From positions 6,572,001 through 6,636,000 of the forward strand of contig NC_089423.1 of assembly GCF_013426205.1 (NCBI RefSeq): a stretch of 64,000 nt of DNA. Direction: 5' to 3'. Positions 1 to 13,000 of this stretch are shown here, one piece after another. Position 1 is the stretch's first letter; the number at the start of each line of letters is the position of its first letter. Origin of the DNA: Metarhizium brunneum. Lineage: Eukaryota; Ascomycota; Sordariomycetes; Hypocreales; Clavicipitaceae. Below the pieces are notes generated by a model. It was not told the origin of the DNA, did no database searches, and saw nothing but the letters and a program-made list of their open reading frames with translations. A program made the translations under genes and the position numbers.

Positions 1-931
1 GGTCTCTCTCAGATGAACGGACTGGCGGGCCTGAGAGGCTGGAGATGGATCTTTATCATTGAAGGTGTCCTCTCTTGCGTCGGTGCTCTCGTCTCGTACG
101 TCTTCCTCGTGGGCTTTCCGGAGGAGGCCGACCAGTCGTGGAACTTCATCAACAGACAGGAGCGCGATTTTATCATCCGGCGCGTCAACCGTGATCGGGG
201 AGATGCTGTGACGGAACCCTTTTCTCTTGGTGTGTTTCTTGCACCCGCTGCCGACTTTAAAATCTGGATCTTTGCCTTTATATTCTTCTGCGTCACGACT
301 GTAGGCTACTCCATCAACTTTTTCCTTCCTATGATTCTCCTCGGAATGGGTTAGTTCTCGACCCCGCGTGTCTACTTCCCCGTTTCCTTCGTCTTACCTT
401 TTGCCGCTAGGTTTCTCTGTCGCAGAATCTCAATGTCTCATCGTGCCGCCGTGGGTCTTTACAGGTCTGCTCATGTACGCACAAGCTTGGCTCGGGGACC
501 GGTATCGTCTGCGAGGCCCCATTATAGCCTTCAACGCGGTTCTCGCGCTCGTTGGGCTGATACTCATGGCATTCCACCATGCGTATCCCGTTCGATACAC
601 GGGTGTCTTCTTCGTCGTGGCGGGAGCCAGTGGTAACACGCCCCCCGTGTTGACGTATCAAGCCAACAACATTCGCGGGCACTGGAAACGCGCATTCTGC
701 AGTGCCACATTGGTCGGTTTTGGTGGTATCGGCGGAATCGCCGGCGCCTTGGTCTTTAGGAGCCAGGATCAGCCCAGATACCTTCCGGGAATTTATGCGT
801 CCATTGCTTGCAACGTCTGTATCCTGCTTTGCACCGGTGGGTTGTCGATTTGGTTCTGGCACGCAAATCAACAGGTGAAGAGGGGCAAAGTGGTATTGGA
901 GGGGCTGGAGGATTTCACTTATACATACTAA
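1..931 (+). CDS. MFS transporter, anion:cation symporter family (5'-truncated)
   Basis: This is the C-terminal 289 residues of a polytopic plasma-membrane transporter; the gene begins before the window. Exon 1 is open from base 1 in the frame of the ATG at 13. A 61-nt intron (350-410, GTTAGT...CTAG) joins it to exon 2 (411-931); a split Gly codon keeps the frame. The stretch MNGLAGLRGWRWIFIIEG is the conserved end of the N-terminal six-helix half in fungal allantoate/nicotinate permease-like symporters. It is followed by the charged central loop (INRQERDFIIRRVNRDRG) and about six further hydrophobic helices. The ATG at 13 should not be used as the start because the conserved motif continues upstream. 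The substrate cannot be told from sequence; fungal members move small organic acids, vitamins or allantoate. The next gene, in the same orientation, is a transcription factor 2.6 kb away. The family call is firm and the subfamily is inference. Confidence 0.85.
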
Positions 932-3549
932 CCAAGGCTGGAGGTTAGCCATGTAAGTTGATTCGCAGCCATCTCAGCTGCCAAAAAGCAAACCAAGTCT
1001 TTAAGTCATTCAGTGATGCAGAGTAGACAAGAATTCAGAATTCTCGTATGGAGCCGATCATGGGCTATGTGCCGAAATATCTGAGACGAAACGACTAGCA
1101 CGGTGGGATTTCTCGACTAGCTACACATGACCAATTGTCAGATTGTCTGTTGGATGACTCGTCTGTAGTCTGGCCAGGCCTAGACGCCGCCTTTGGGGTT
1201 TTCTGCGCGATTCGACGTCGGGTGTACCTGAAGAAAGCTGTCAGCAATGCTGCGGAGGAGGCGCCAAGGATCAGCTCACCCGTTTGCCAGTCTCTTGTTT
1301 TCTCAATCCTGTACTCCGCATGTGGTCGCTGATGTATTGGCTGGTAAGTCGTCCCGACATCCGATATCTGTGATCTATTGCCATACAGCAATTAATTACA
1401 CCACGTCAAGCATGCGTGCTCAATCAACCGAGGCAGCCTTATCCCACATCAGAGCTCGGCATGAGTTTTTGATGCGACATGCAAATTGACTGTTACCGCA
1501 GGCCCCCCTTTACTTGCAAGTCAAACATGTGGTTGCGGAAGATCGAACATGCAAAAGCACAGCTCCAAAGGACTGGCAACAACGGACTATGATGACTTGG
1601 CTAGGGTATTTTCCACCAATACCTGTCGCCGGAACAACTCTGAAATTCGTCAACGGCAAATTTAGCAACTTGATCTGCAGTTGCCAGACGGTATTGTGAA
1701 TAGTTTCCACCTGTTCGGAAGTTAGTTTGTATCAGGGCCAAAGGGTCCTACTTGTACATGGCGTGACACAGAATACCTAGGCCCTAGGAAGAGGACGGTG
1801 TTGGTGTGCCCTGCAAGACTTTACCCATCATACAAAAATGGGAGAAAAAACTCCCCCCCAAAGCGTCCTGTTGGATGGAGTCAGGTGTGGCTGGATTTGG
1901 GGTGCACAGTCCAGTGATGGGTGTTCAGCCTCTTTCTCGTCAGTCCTTATTGCAAATGAGCCTTTGGTCCAAGCAACATTGGTTTGCTCACGGTCGAATG
2001 TGACGGGCTTGTACTCCGGAGCGTTCCGATACTTCTCTTGGCGGAGAGCGATCCCGAATTTGAGGGCAGGTTGACTGGACTGGTTATTGAGCTGGCTGCC
2101 GGCCGCTTTGAATGCTGACATGTGGATGATGGAGATGGAGATGGAATGTAGATCTTAGCGAAGCTGGGACACCATGACTCCGGCGGGTGCCCCAAGTATC
2201 GGTCTGATTCTGCTGATGGCTGAAGGGCCTCCAATTGGTTTGCACCACAGCCTTATGACGACGGGGTTTTTCTAATTCGGAAGTGACAGGCACTCCAGCG
2301 GCACAAAGTCTTGCAAATCCCGGGTTCCAAGCTTCGAAGCTTCGCAGGCTGCTTGGGCGTCCCTGCTCACGCCCAGCCGGTGCAGGCCGGCATGATGACA
2401 GCCACCGTTCGAATGGGCCAGTGATTGTTCTGTGATTCTGCAAAGTCGGTGCTGAGATGCCGGAGAAGAAAGGACTTGTGTATTGGAGTGACGTACGTAT
2501 GGTGCGGCCGCAAAACTGCACATGAAGGCCACAACCACTGGCTGCGTCCCGATGACATGTACATACGAACTTTAAACCGTTTGACAGGCACTCGGAAATG
2601 CACGGACCGGAACAAATTCCACGGGCAGTCTGGAAGGCAAGCTTCGGGCTGTGGCACATTCTCTTCCCTTGACGCCACTGAATGATGGACCGTTGATGGC
2701 GATTGTTGCAGATGCGGAGTTGATGGCGACGAGTTGACGACGGAGACTTGGAGCGTGAAGCTTTCGAATGTTCCAGCGGTGCTGTGAGTGGCTGCCAGCG
2801 GTGTCCAGGTGGTTAGTGGCGCCCATAGGCTGTCAATGGGTGGCCCCAGGCTACAGCTTGGGGGCCACTTAGCGTCTAATGTTGGGCTGAGCCGCTGTCT
2901 GGTGTCCATGTCATGTCTCCACTGGTCAACTGGTGTCCACTGTCAACTCTAGTCACTGGTGCTGGCACCTGGGCGCAGAGAGCCACAGCCAAGTCGGCAG
3001 GCCCAAACGTCGCGATGCCACGAGGCCCGGCCCATCAATCCGCCGGTTCAGCCCTTTTCTTACGCTCAACATTGAACCATCCCATTGACACATTGGCTTC
3101 GTTTTCGCCCCATCTTGCCCAACCCGGCTTCGGTTTTTTGCGCCTTGTCAGGCAAAGTCGAGTTACGTCTACACGTGACGACAAAGTGCTCCCTCAGCCC
3201 TGCCCTGCTCCACGTTGCACGCTGCATGCTGCAAGGCCAGAATCTGGGTCCGACTGGAATTGGAGAACAAGGAACAGGCAGGTCGAGTATGAAGAGCCTC
3301 TTCTTCTTGGTCTGATTTTTGACTCAAATCGGCGTGGCTTGTTTCCGACCCTGTTCCCCCTCCTAGCTACTCCGTATCCATTGTCACACTTAACGCTTGC
3401 CTATCGTCACTCTCCTCGTCTTATTTCAATGTCAAGTCCCCTTCCACAACCCCCCCTTCTACAGCAGCAATTGCTTCTGTTACGAATCTTCTACCGAGTA
3501 CAAGCATCGGTTTTCAGATCGCGTCTTGAGTCCTCCACTACTCTACAGC
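932..3549. other. Intergenic region upstream of the Zn2Cys6 gene
   Basis: Open frames here are short, lack family motifs and overlap on both strands, so I call none of them coding. The last 250 bases are pyrimidine-rich, as expected for a fungal promoter and leader. One copy of the dispersed motif TACTCCGTA lies at 3368-3376. Confidence 0.5.
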
Positions 3550-5203
3550 ATGGACCAAATGTTGCAGCACTTCCCGCCAGGGATTCTCACCTACCCAGAC
3601 CCTTCCGAGTTTGACTATTCGACCTTTCTGCAGCCAACGGAGGATATCCCTTTCCCAGATCCATCGCACAGCACGTCAGCAGGAACCATCTCGGAGTCAT
3701 CTCCGGGCCAAGCAACACCCCCGAGCTCGGATGGACGGAGTACGTCTGCTGTTGTCGACATGTCAGTCACGCGCCGCCAATCCGCTCAGAAGCAGAGGTT
3801 AGAGCGCAGGGGTCATACCAAGAGCAGACGCGGATGTTATAACTGCAAGAGGAGGCGCATCAAGGTATCTATCACCAGTCTCTTGCTCGCACGAGCAAAT
3901 CCCTGAAGGGCTGGAGACTCTAACCCGCCGCCACAGTGCCAGGAGACTCGCCCTGCGTGCGGCCATTGCGTAAAGACGGGGTTGAAGTGTGAATACCCGT
4001 CCATGCCTCAAATCACCCACCAGGTACGAGCCACGGGAAGATGGGGCATGTCATCCCAGCGTTCACGACTAACGTTATAGTAGCCTCACCATCAGGTTCC
4101 TCTTTTCAGCCTGCAAGACATGCGATTCTTCCAGCACTTCCTCACCCAGTGCTACCCCCACCATCCGTTGAAGCAAGAGGAGATTTGGACCCACGAGATC
4201 CCATGCATTGCCCACAATGTAAGTTACGTGACACACGCTCTTGTCGAGATTAAACAAAAACGGGGATATTGACTTTCTTTTTTTTCCGATAGCATGAATT
4301 CTTGATGCACGCCATATTGGGCTTTGCCGCATCAGAGCTTGTCCCCACCGACAGCTCCTTCGTCCAAGCCGCCATGAACCACCGCATCAAAGCTATCAAA
4401 GCCATCAAGAAGCGGCTTTCCGAATCTGCGCGCGCCCAGACAAGCTACGAAGAAGCTAACGCCCTCGTCGCCACTTGTTTTGCATTGACCTTCCAGTCTG
4501 TTTGTCTAGAAGACGGTCTGGCAGAGTATATGACGTTTATTCGAGGCATTCTCATTGTCGGGATGCAAATGATGTTCAAGGGCATCAAACCCATTTTCGA
4601 GCAGCTATTCGAAGACCAACAGAACGAGATGATGGAGCCATATCTCAGAGATTTACCGTTGATCCAGCGAGGGTGGGCTGACGCCGCTGTCGAAGCCATC
4701 TCCAACCTACGGCCACTATGCGCCGAACCAGTAGAAGTTGAGTATTGCGAACAGCTACTTGGCATTGCAGAGAAGCTCAACGTAAATTCCTTTGATGGTA
4801 AGCGGCAGCTTTTTCGTTGTTTCCAAATCTTGCCTACCAATACAAGACTCTAATTGTACCCGCAGCATATAAATCCAACGGCAGACAATATGCATGGTGG
4901 ATGATGTTACCACATAGCACCTTCCAGCAGCTTATCAATCTCGACAGACAGAGCATGATTCTGCTTCACGCACATTGGATCGCCTTGTCGCAGATTATGG
5001 CATTCATCACCGAGCGCGAATACGACCTTCGTGAAAAGAGGCCAACGGCTTCGACCGACGCTGGACCTGCACCGGGATTTGTGAAGTGGTTGAAGTTTCT
5101 CAATGCCAGAGTGGACTACGAGCATCAAATGTACAACCAGTGGCCGTTGTGGGTAGAAGCACAACTGGACAAGGATCTTACGTTTTTTGGACGACGACTA
5201 TGA
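3550..5203 (+). CDS. Zn2Cys6 transcription factor, UPC2-like
   Basis: A predicted nuclear DNA-binding regulator of 459 residues in five exons: 3550-3864, 3937-4023, 4084-4218, 4293-4797 and 4866-5203. All four introns have GT-AG ends and joining them keeps the frame. The binuclear zinc cluster is interrupted by intron 1. Its six cysteines fall near residues 96, 99, 106, 113, 116 and 123 with spacing CX2CX6CX6CX2CX6C, preceded by a basic stretch (RRGHTKSRRG). The C-terminal two thirds has the hydrophobic pattern of the fungal sterol-uptake-control (UPC2/ECM22-type) C6 family, including FSLQDMRFFQHFLTQCYP and MHAILGFAASEL. The start is the first ATG giving a Met-rich N-terminus (MDQMLQHFPPG); the frame is open further upstream but has no ATG before it. 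Targets are unknown. The neighbouring transporter on the same strand could be one, but that is only proximity. The family call is strong; a role in sterol control is not shown. Confidence 0.85.
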
Positions 5204-6174
5204 GTATGACGTTCGGGGGCGCGGCGCCAATGCGAATTACGGGTCTACTACAAGGGGTGAAATTGGATATATTTCTTGTAATTATTACCAATTCTAGTGT
5301 CTGCTTCTATGCAACTCGAAGCCAGTTCCCGTGGAGATGTGCTTCTACCTTGCACCGACGCACCCGTGTCATTATGCTCATCCCCACTTTACACGCCGCC
5401 ATCAACGCTTCACACCGTCGTTGACTCGTCAGTGAGTGATCTGGCGTCCATTCCCTACGTCACGGCCAGGCAGCAACGTTTTTCCCGCCCTATTCTCTTG
5501 CCGACCAACAAACAGCCATTGCATAATACTGGCACGCAATGCCCCTTGTACCAATCACCAAAAGCCCCTCACCTGGCCACACAGCCCCAAGTTCCTTCCA
5601 TCGAACCTTCGAAAAAAACGCCAGAACCCCCCCTTTTCTTGTGCTGCTAACAGCACAGCCACCCAGCCCAGCAACGCCTTGCGCTGCACCTCATGGCTCG
5701 CCTGGCAGCCTCCAGAAATGTTGGAACAAGCTTTGTGGGGCAGCGGCACTCGCTCAGTCGCGTGATTAGTCGCGGCTCCACATCCCCGTGAATCGTATTG
5801 ATCGTATCGCCCAGCACAGCGAAAACGGTTATGCTCCCCGCTTTTAGGGCGAGTTGAGCGAATTAGGAAGCTGGGGGACGGGGGAGCCCGTTGTGGCGCC
5901 ATTATCAGCGGGAGCCGTATTTCGCGATGGGAAAATATGGGGCCGGTTCTATTTCACAAAATGTGGTGCCTGCGAGATTCATTCTTCGGAGTACAAGTAT
6001 ATAATTGTCGCCAACTCGAGGCGTAAAATGGTATTATTGAAAAAAGTCAAACCTGTCGTCACATAAACATTGTGACCGCGGACTTGGGAAAGGAAACTCT
6101 TCAAAATTACTTGCGACAATCCGCACACTTGACACTCCCTGTCAGACTCGGCACCACTTACACGACAAGCGAGC
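5204..6174. other. Intergenic region between the Zn2Cys6 gene and the PPxY protein gene
   Basis: It holds the 3' flank of the transcription factor gene and the promoter of the next gene. Short proline-rich open frames around 5300-5770 look like composition artefacts. I see no RNA gene or repeat. Confidence 0.5.
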
Positions 6175-7065
6175 ATGATGGCCGCGCAGGTGCTCGACAG
6201 CAAAGCCGCACTCCGGCAGCGCGGCACGCCGGCCACGCTGCCCCCCGAATACGCCGAGGGCGACTACATCGAGCTCGGCGGCCTCTCGACGCCCCGGACG
6301 TCCACCGAGTCGCTCCCGGCCTACGACGAGGCCGTGTCGCCGCAGCCCTCGTCGGCCGCTGGCCTCCGGCCAACGCACACCTACCAGGTCGAGTCCGCGG
6401 GCCACGCACTCCTCGCGCTGCCCCTTGCGCCTCGCCCGTGGCCCATCGGCGTCTTCGCCGTGCAGCCGGACGGCTCCCTCGGCCCGCTGGCGTACCAGTC
6501 GCTCCGGCACGCGCGCTGCTCCGGCGACAGCGTGCTCGTCCGCGCCGACGACCCCCTCGCCCTGGCGCCCCTGTGCTCGACGACGTACCGCTTCGGGCCG
6601 GGCCGCCCGCCCAGGATACAGCTGCAGGGCGAGCTCGCGCGGCGCGGCGGCGGCGAGGCGTTCGAGGTCGCGGGCGAGGGGGTTTGCACGCGGGCGCACT
6701 CCGTCCGCACGCACCTGGGCACCTTGCGCTGGCGCTACGCGGGCCGGCGCGAGACGAGGGCCGCCGGCGCCGGCAGCCTGCTCGTCTTGGAGCGGGTCAC
6801 GGGGGTCGGGGCGGCGGAGCGGCGGACGAGGGTCGCGCAGCTCGTGAGGAGCGAGGCGCTGCGCACGCCGGGGACAACGAGGGCCACGGCTGGCAACGGC
6901 GGCCGCCTGCTGATGGACCTGGGTGAGTGGGCGGGCGGCAAGGCCGAGGCGAGGGCTGCGGAGGTCCTCGTCCTGAGCAGCTGCCTCGTCATGCTGAAGA
7001 AGGAGGTTGATCGGAGGAGGGCGGCGCAGTTTATGGTCCTGGCCGGTGCGGCGGGCGGGCCGTGA
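6175..7065 (+). CDS. Hypothetical protein with PPxY motif, GC-rich single exon
   Basis: A 296-residue protein in one exon starting at an ATGATG (6175) and ending TGA at 7063-7065. I do not recognise the family with certainty. The first 65 residues are polar and carry a PPEY sequence (a PPxY motif, the class bound by WW domains of Rsp5/Nedd4 ligases) and a second LPAY. From about residue 65 the sequence alternates short hydrophobic strands and turns (YQVESAGHALLALPLAP, STTYRFGPG, LRWRYAGRRE, LVLERV), then ends in a hydrophobic helix-like segment (VLVLSSCLVMLKKEVDRR). This resembles fungal proteins with a tubby/LURP-like beta barrel, but that is a guess. No signal peptide or membrane anchor is obvious. 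The coding region is strikingly GC-rich at third positions compared with its flanks, and its overlapping frames are also open for that reason. The long open frame, clear start and composition shift support a real gene. Confidence 0.65.
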   Translation: MMAAQVLDSKAALRQRGTPATLPPEYAEGDYIELGGLSTPRTSTESLPAYDEAVSPQPSSAAGLRPTHTYQVESAGHALLALPLAPRPWPIGVFAVQPDGSLGPLAYQSLRHARCSGDSVLVRADDPLALAPLCSTTYRFGPGRPPRIQLQGELARRGGGEAFEVAGEGVCTRAHSVRTHLGTLRWRYAGRRETRAAGAGSLLVLERVTGVGAAERRTRVAQLVRSEALRTPGTTRATAGNGGRLLMDLGEWAGGKAEARAAEVLVLSSCLVMLKKEVDRRRAAQFMVLAGAAGGP

Positions 7066-10000
7066 GTGTTTTTTAGGCGGGTTTCTTTTGGGAGGGAATA
7101 CCCCGGGGTCCCTTTTACCATGTAGATTTGGTTTTCTGCGTCTTTGTTCTGGTCTGGGGAAATTTAGTTAGTAGAATGCTTCAATATATTATGCATTTTT
7201 GCATTGTAATCCTGCCGGGTGGATCATGTACTAGGCGATGTGGGATGCAAATCCCAATTACACGTACCAGGCGTGTAGGCATGGAGTCCTAGTGAGCCAA
7301 CCGACACAAATCAAGTCAACTCTTTTGATACGGAAACTCAGACTCATGGACAGACAGCTTTCCACCCATCTATGGTCTGGCCTTGTTTGGGTGACAAAAG
7401 TCTTACTGAGCCTACCTCTATACGTCTAGTACTGTCCTTTGAATGATATTTCCCCAAGTCTCCAAAACGTCCTTGTCTGTAAATCGAAGCCCGCAGGATA
7501 CATGCCGTAAACCATGTATTGAGTCCGGCCAACAGTCTGGTCTACGTCTGCGCGGCTGTCCACGGATAATCTTGCAGCATGACGATTTACATGGCCAAGG
7601 GTTTTAAGTCACCCTTTCCTCTTGCGATAGCGGCTTCTTTGTAAACGCTTAATACAGGGGTGTTGGGCGAGTTATGAAGCCAAAATGAGCTGAATGTCCT
7701 GTTGCATTTCTGAGCCAACAAGACCTTGTGGTTGGATGAAAAAAATCTGTTTCTATTTCATAAGCAAGTCGTTCGTCTAGTCGCGTCCTATTTTCTCAGC
7801 GCCGTCTTTTCAGCGCAAGTGTCATAGTCGTGGGAAGTTGATTTGTATCATGCACGCAATATCTCGTTGGTAGAAAGGTGACCTTTCTTCTGCAATCACT
7901 CTCGGAAACGTGGTCGGTATGTATTGATAGGAGTTGCTCGGGGGCCTATACTGGCGACGGGAGTAGCTGTTCGACGAAAGCCATGAGCTTGACCAGGTCT
8001 GTTTTGCGTTTGTTCATACGACGCGCGGATTCGCCATGGCGTCCACACGGGAGCTAATAACCGTTGTAGGCATCTGGGACAAGGAGTCTGGAAGATGAGA
8101 TTGCCTCGTCAGCGATGGAAGTCGACAAAGACTATGGAAGAGGGAGACCAGCCATGGCACCATACGTGGTCCTCTTGGCAACATCTTTAACGATTTCCGT
8201 AGCTGATAGCTTGATCTTCCGTGAACCTGCTGCCATCTTTATGAAATTTCTAATGGCATTCTCGCGGTGGGGTGACTGGTAGATGGGCTCCTCTACAGCT
8301 GGATTCGTAGCGAATTCAGGCCCGGCTGTCGATTCATTAGCAACTTGATGTCGAGATAGCAAGGCGGCCCCATACAGCCGGGTCAGAGTCATTGCCACTC
8401 AAACTCAGTGATGCAGAGCTTATGGCAGGGCTATTTGGAGCCATATTCTGTCCTGTCGAGTCATAATTCCAATCTTGCCACAGGTTCATAACGCCAGCTT
8501 CCTCTTTCAAGGTGACGGCGTATTCAGGGGGAGTAGCTCACGACTTCTGCTCCGCTGTCTCTGCTATGACAAGCGTGACTACGTGCCACTAGTTTTACTT
8601 TCGGTCGTTGTCTTAGACCCTTGTGACACAACGTTTGCGCATGACCTGACAGCATGATTAAACATGAGCATGCTGTTCCTTAATCTGACGTCGGCAACTA
8701 ATTCTGTCTTGGTCACCTGTGATAGAGTAGCGGGACTAACAAACTTTGTCATCGTAGTAAACTGTCATGAGATGACTCAGGAGAAGAATGTCAAGAGATG
8801 TACGGAGTACTTGGAGAGTATGGAGCATCCGAAACAAGAGACAAGGTTCCAGAATCAGTCTTGAAGTCCAAACGTGATGAATTACCCTATAGCGTATGCG
8901 TCTATGCGCAGAAGATATTTGCAGAGACATCAGTTTTGCTAGACCTTAAAATATGTATAATACAGAGCGCCAAAAATACGTATGGAATTATTCATACTCA
9001 GGCATACAAGGATATACCCTGTTTGAGATCCCGGGACCTCAGAGGTGAGACCCAACTCGAGACGGATTCAGCATTTGGCGGAACAACATGCTGCTATGAA
9101 GGATACCCTGGTGTAAGAAACGACCTCGATGAGGACCTGTCTTAAATTCAGACGAATACATCTCAACAGACAGCATAGACAAACTGCAACTTGATGTCAT
9201 TCAAGTGTGGCAAGGACACAGGAGCTGCGCGTCATGTACCACCAGTCCAGCTGGTGCTCATCCGCCCACATCGCAGCATACATACAATATCCAACCAGCC
9301 ACCATGGTCTTGCGAGAAGCAGCGTGATTTGCCGTCAGCCAAATTGAAGGCATACATAGTCTGCTCGGTTTCCAGTCACCCGTATGAGCCGCAGGAACAT
9401 GCAACAAGCTCAGTGACGCGCGTAGCACATGACACACGATACCAATACCATGACGGAAGCCATGGATACCACACCACCATGTCAAAACCTACCTGGCTGC
9501 ATCGCATCAAACGACAGTACATGACGGCACGGTTCTTGACCATCGTTCGTCCCTTCATCTCATCATGTACTCCGTATCATTCGTCCACAGGGCTATGTAT
9601 AGCCAGCCCTCGCGACCACCCACAGAACGACGTTTCAACCAGGGTCTCGCCAACATGTCCCTTGCTGTGCTTGCACCCTCCTCGACATCGTCAGCACCTC
9701 CCTACTTCAGCCCAACCACACGATTCGAATCCAACCAGCTTCCACGACGAGTTTATATCACTCGTCATGCCCAATTCCCCGTCTCATTTCCACAAAGCCC
9801 TGAAAAGGACAACCTCCCAAAAACCCACCCGGCGCGGTCCCGATCGTGACCCTGGACCCCTACCACATTTAATTTCCCATGCGCCTCCTCACCATGAGCT
9901 GCCGTCCATCCGATCGAGTCTCACTAGCGGACAATTCCTCAAACCCAGACGCTGGAAGCGAAATTAAAACCCGCTACTAAGGGTGCATGAGTAGCAAGGT

Positions 10001-13000
10001 GGTTCGGAAATCGGCAGCGCTTCTGTGTCGGGCACGATAATTAATGACAACTACCTGGCTCACCCAGCTGGCACAAAAAAAGCCACGGCAAAAGAATGCC
10101 GCAAAAGGTGCAAGTGCCACCGCCGGGGGTCGACGGTACTACTGTGCAATGGCACGCGACGCCGGTCCCTTGGCACAATGCCATCAAGAGTTCCGTGGAT
10201 TTGCTGGCCAAGGGAGCAAACGTAAGCGCCAAGACCATGTCCGCATGTGCTTGCCGCCGGGAGACGCCATATTCATTATCGCGACGGCCACGCCATGAAA
10301 CAGAGACACGTATGTACAGTGGGTGTACATACGGATTGAACCCCTTCAGGCCCCGTAAGCCCAGCCACGACAGAGAGGTGATGAGATGACTGGTATCAAA
10401 CAAATGGGCTCGCTGACGCGCGCGTCGGGTATGCATGGTTTGGCACCTTGACCAGGAGCCACTGACCTGATGCACTGGTACTCCTCCATGGCGACGTTCG
10501 ATACATGTGTACCGAGTAGTTCAAGGTTGCTTCTGCTGCTGAAGCAATATTGAAGGAACAGACGTTGCTGAGACGGAGGGTTAGTTTCAATCTCAGGCTC
10601 AAGGCTGCATTGGTTGCCACCTCATCTCAATCACCTCGGTCTTCATGGCGCATCAGCGACACATCAGACACCTTTGCGTCTGAAACATTCAGCATCCTCG
10701 GCCGAACACGTCGGCCACGTTTCATTGTCACCTCTGGGTTTGACCCGTGACCAGATCCATCATGCCTCCAGACTTCAGACGAACAAGCGGCTGACGAATC
10801 ATGCCACAAAGAGGTGCCTTCCAAGGACTACTGTACAGTGCGTCACAAACGGTATGGTAATATCGGCTGGTGCTCAATAGCACTTGAACAATGCTCTCCA
10901 CCATGTCTACGTACTAGGTAGGTAGTTGCTGTACGTAGTAGTACTCTGCTGCACATGGTACCAGCACCAACACCTGTTCCGCAGTGCTTTGTTTAGGCCA
11001 GTCAACACACTTTCAAGCGTCCGGTTTCGTGGCCAGTTTGGTGGTTTTTTTGGGGGAGATAACCAGGCCACTTGTGCGACTCGACAGTTGCGGTATTTTT
11101 TAACTTTTGCACAAGCAATCAGTTGTTCCCACATAGTCATGTGGAGGAGGACTGAAAGAAACCTTGCATATCGGTATGGCACATGGCCAGACATGACCAT
11201 GTGATGGGCCAGAGTACTTGAGTACGTAAACAATGTACTGTAAAAAATGTTGCGAATGCCTGCTGACGATGAACATTGAAGGTTCTCATCGGGCTAATGC
11301 GTAAAAAGCCCTTGAGCCTTGCCCAACGCTGCATTCTCGGATGTGGTAGGGGAATGATGACTATTCCTGCCCAGCCATCGGGCCACCCAGGCCACGCATT
11401 TCTGTTCTCTTCGTTCCTGCAGCCGCCAACGCGAAAAGCTGGCATGATTGCAGGGTTGCATGGCGCTACTGTAGGTACGAGCGCGTTTTATCGGACAGGG
11501 GCGATGCGTTGGAGCAACCGGGCGATGGCTGGAGATGGGCCGAGAAGAGGCTGCCCTGAAATATGGAGGACGGAGTACTCTGTACGTACTAGTACCCCGT
11601 ACCCCGTGCGGTCATCGTGGACGGTGAATTGGGAGTTGGGGGAAAGCTCTGCAAGTGCTGTGGATGACGGTCAATCGAAACGTTCGAGTGAGGAAACGAG
11701 AACCATGTGCTTCGTCAGTCAGCGTCGTTTCAGATCATTCGGCGGATGGGCTGTTTCCTGCCGCGATTGGCCGCCACGGGCGGAATCTTTGGGCAGGTGC
11801 GGTGGTAGGTGCAAGCCCACTGGAGCTTTGTCTCCTGGACAGGGGGTCCTGGGGCTGGCAACGTGCAGAATCCGTACCTTGCCTGCCTAGCCCGTGTGTC
11901 TGCAGAAGAGGTGATGGGGCGATGGGGCGACGGATTCCAATGGGCCAACGAGATCTCTGTTCCTGACACCGTTGGCCAGTGCGAGCAAAAGAAACAACCC
12001 GCCCAGGCAGATCCGGGCCTCGCGGTTTATGGAGTACGGAGCACTTACGTACTAGTGCGTACGGAGTACATACAGCAACAATAACATGCCCTTGACAGGC
12101 ATTTGGAAGGAACTAGCGGTTGACTCTTTCGCGGATATGCTCCCTGCCCTTCCGCGCCTGAGTAAATGACGATGTCTGCCATGTTGCCTTTGATGGGGCA
12201 TCCAAGCAATGTCAGTGTTCTTTCCTTTCCTCATTGTCGGGGGGTTTTTACTCCATTGTTTCCCTTTCCGTCCGTGGCGGGGCCGGCAAAGGTACAATGA
12301 ATACGTACTCGGTACAGATGCACTTGTTGTTGCAAAGCCAACTTGACGCTTCTAGGCACGACTCAGGAATCTAGGATGGGAACGCAACCTCGGAACTAAG
12401 AAGGAGCTGAAAGAAGCTAGAAGTTCGCGGCCTTCAGGTTGCTTGCAGATGGCTCAAGTTTCGACGGTTTCTGCCCTGTCCTGTCTTGCTACACAGCCGC
12501 GAAAACACGCGGTCCTGCGGGCCAAGATAATAATACAGCTCGGACTTCATTCTGGTCCTTGGCCTTTTGAATACGGGACGACTGGAGACTTGTACAATCC
12601 AAGCAGTTCATGGCAGTGCACGCCGATTTCCCCTTTCAGCACTGTCTATCAAGAGCTTTGTCTTTTCTTTTCACCGCCACCGCCAATGCCCAAATCGTGT
12701 CAAAGAGCCTGGACTCGACGCTCGACCGTAGAACATGGCTTCGTCAATGGCTTGATCCTCAGAGGCCGTCGTTCGTGACGTACTGAGTAATATGGAGAAG
12801 CAGAGCATGGCACCCCTGCCGCGTGATAGTTCTGGCCCGGGTCAGAGTCATCCCTCGTCCAAGCATCCCGGCCTGCCAAAGAAATAGTAGTGCTCGACAT
12901 GGATGGACAACGCAATCCAACAAGGGGCCGCGTGTGCTCTGGCAAAGACAGGATGCAGATACATAATTGTACTGTGTTTGTCAACAGAAAGCACATGTGC

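Noticed and set aside
8132..8398. 88-codon minus-strand frame ending TYGAMAGLPLP
   Set aside because: It is isolated, with no recognisable domain or flanking exons; it could be a relic but cannot be supported.
9722..9733. ATTCGAATCC-type sequence resembling a tRNA B box, and a similar complement at about 60731
   Set aside because: No matching A box or cloverleaf arms are found at the right distance; the second site also lacks the invariant C of the T loop.
9191..9967. 258-codon plus-strand frame rich in His, Pro and Thr
   Set aside because: It begins at TTG in CA-rich DNA, has no motif, and overlaps several other open frames.
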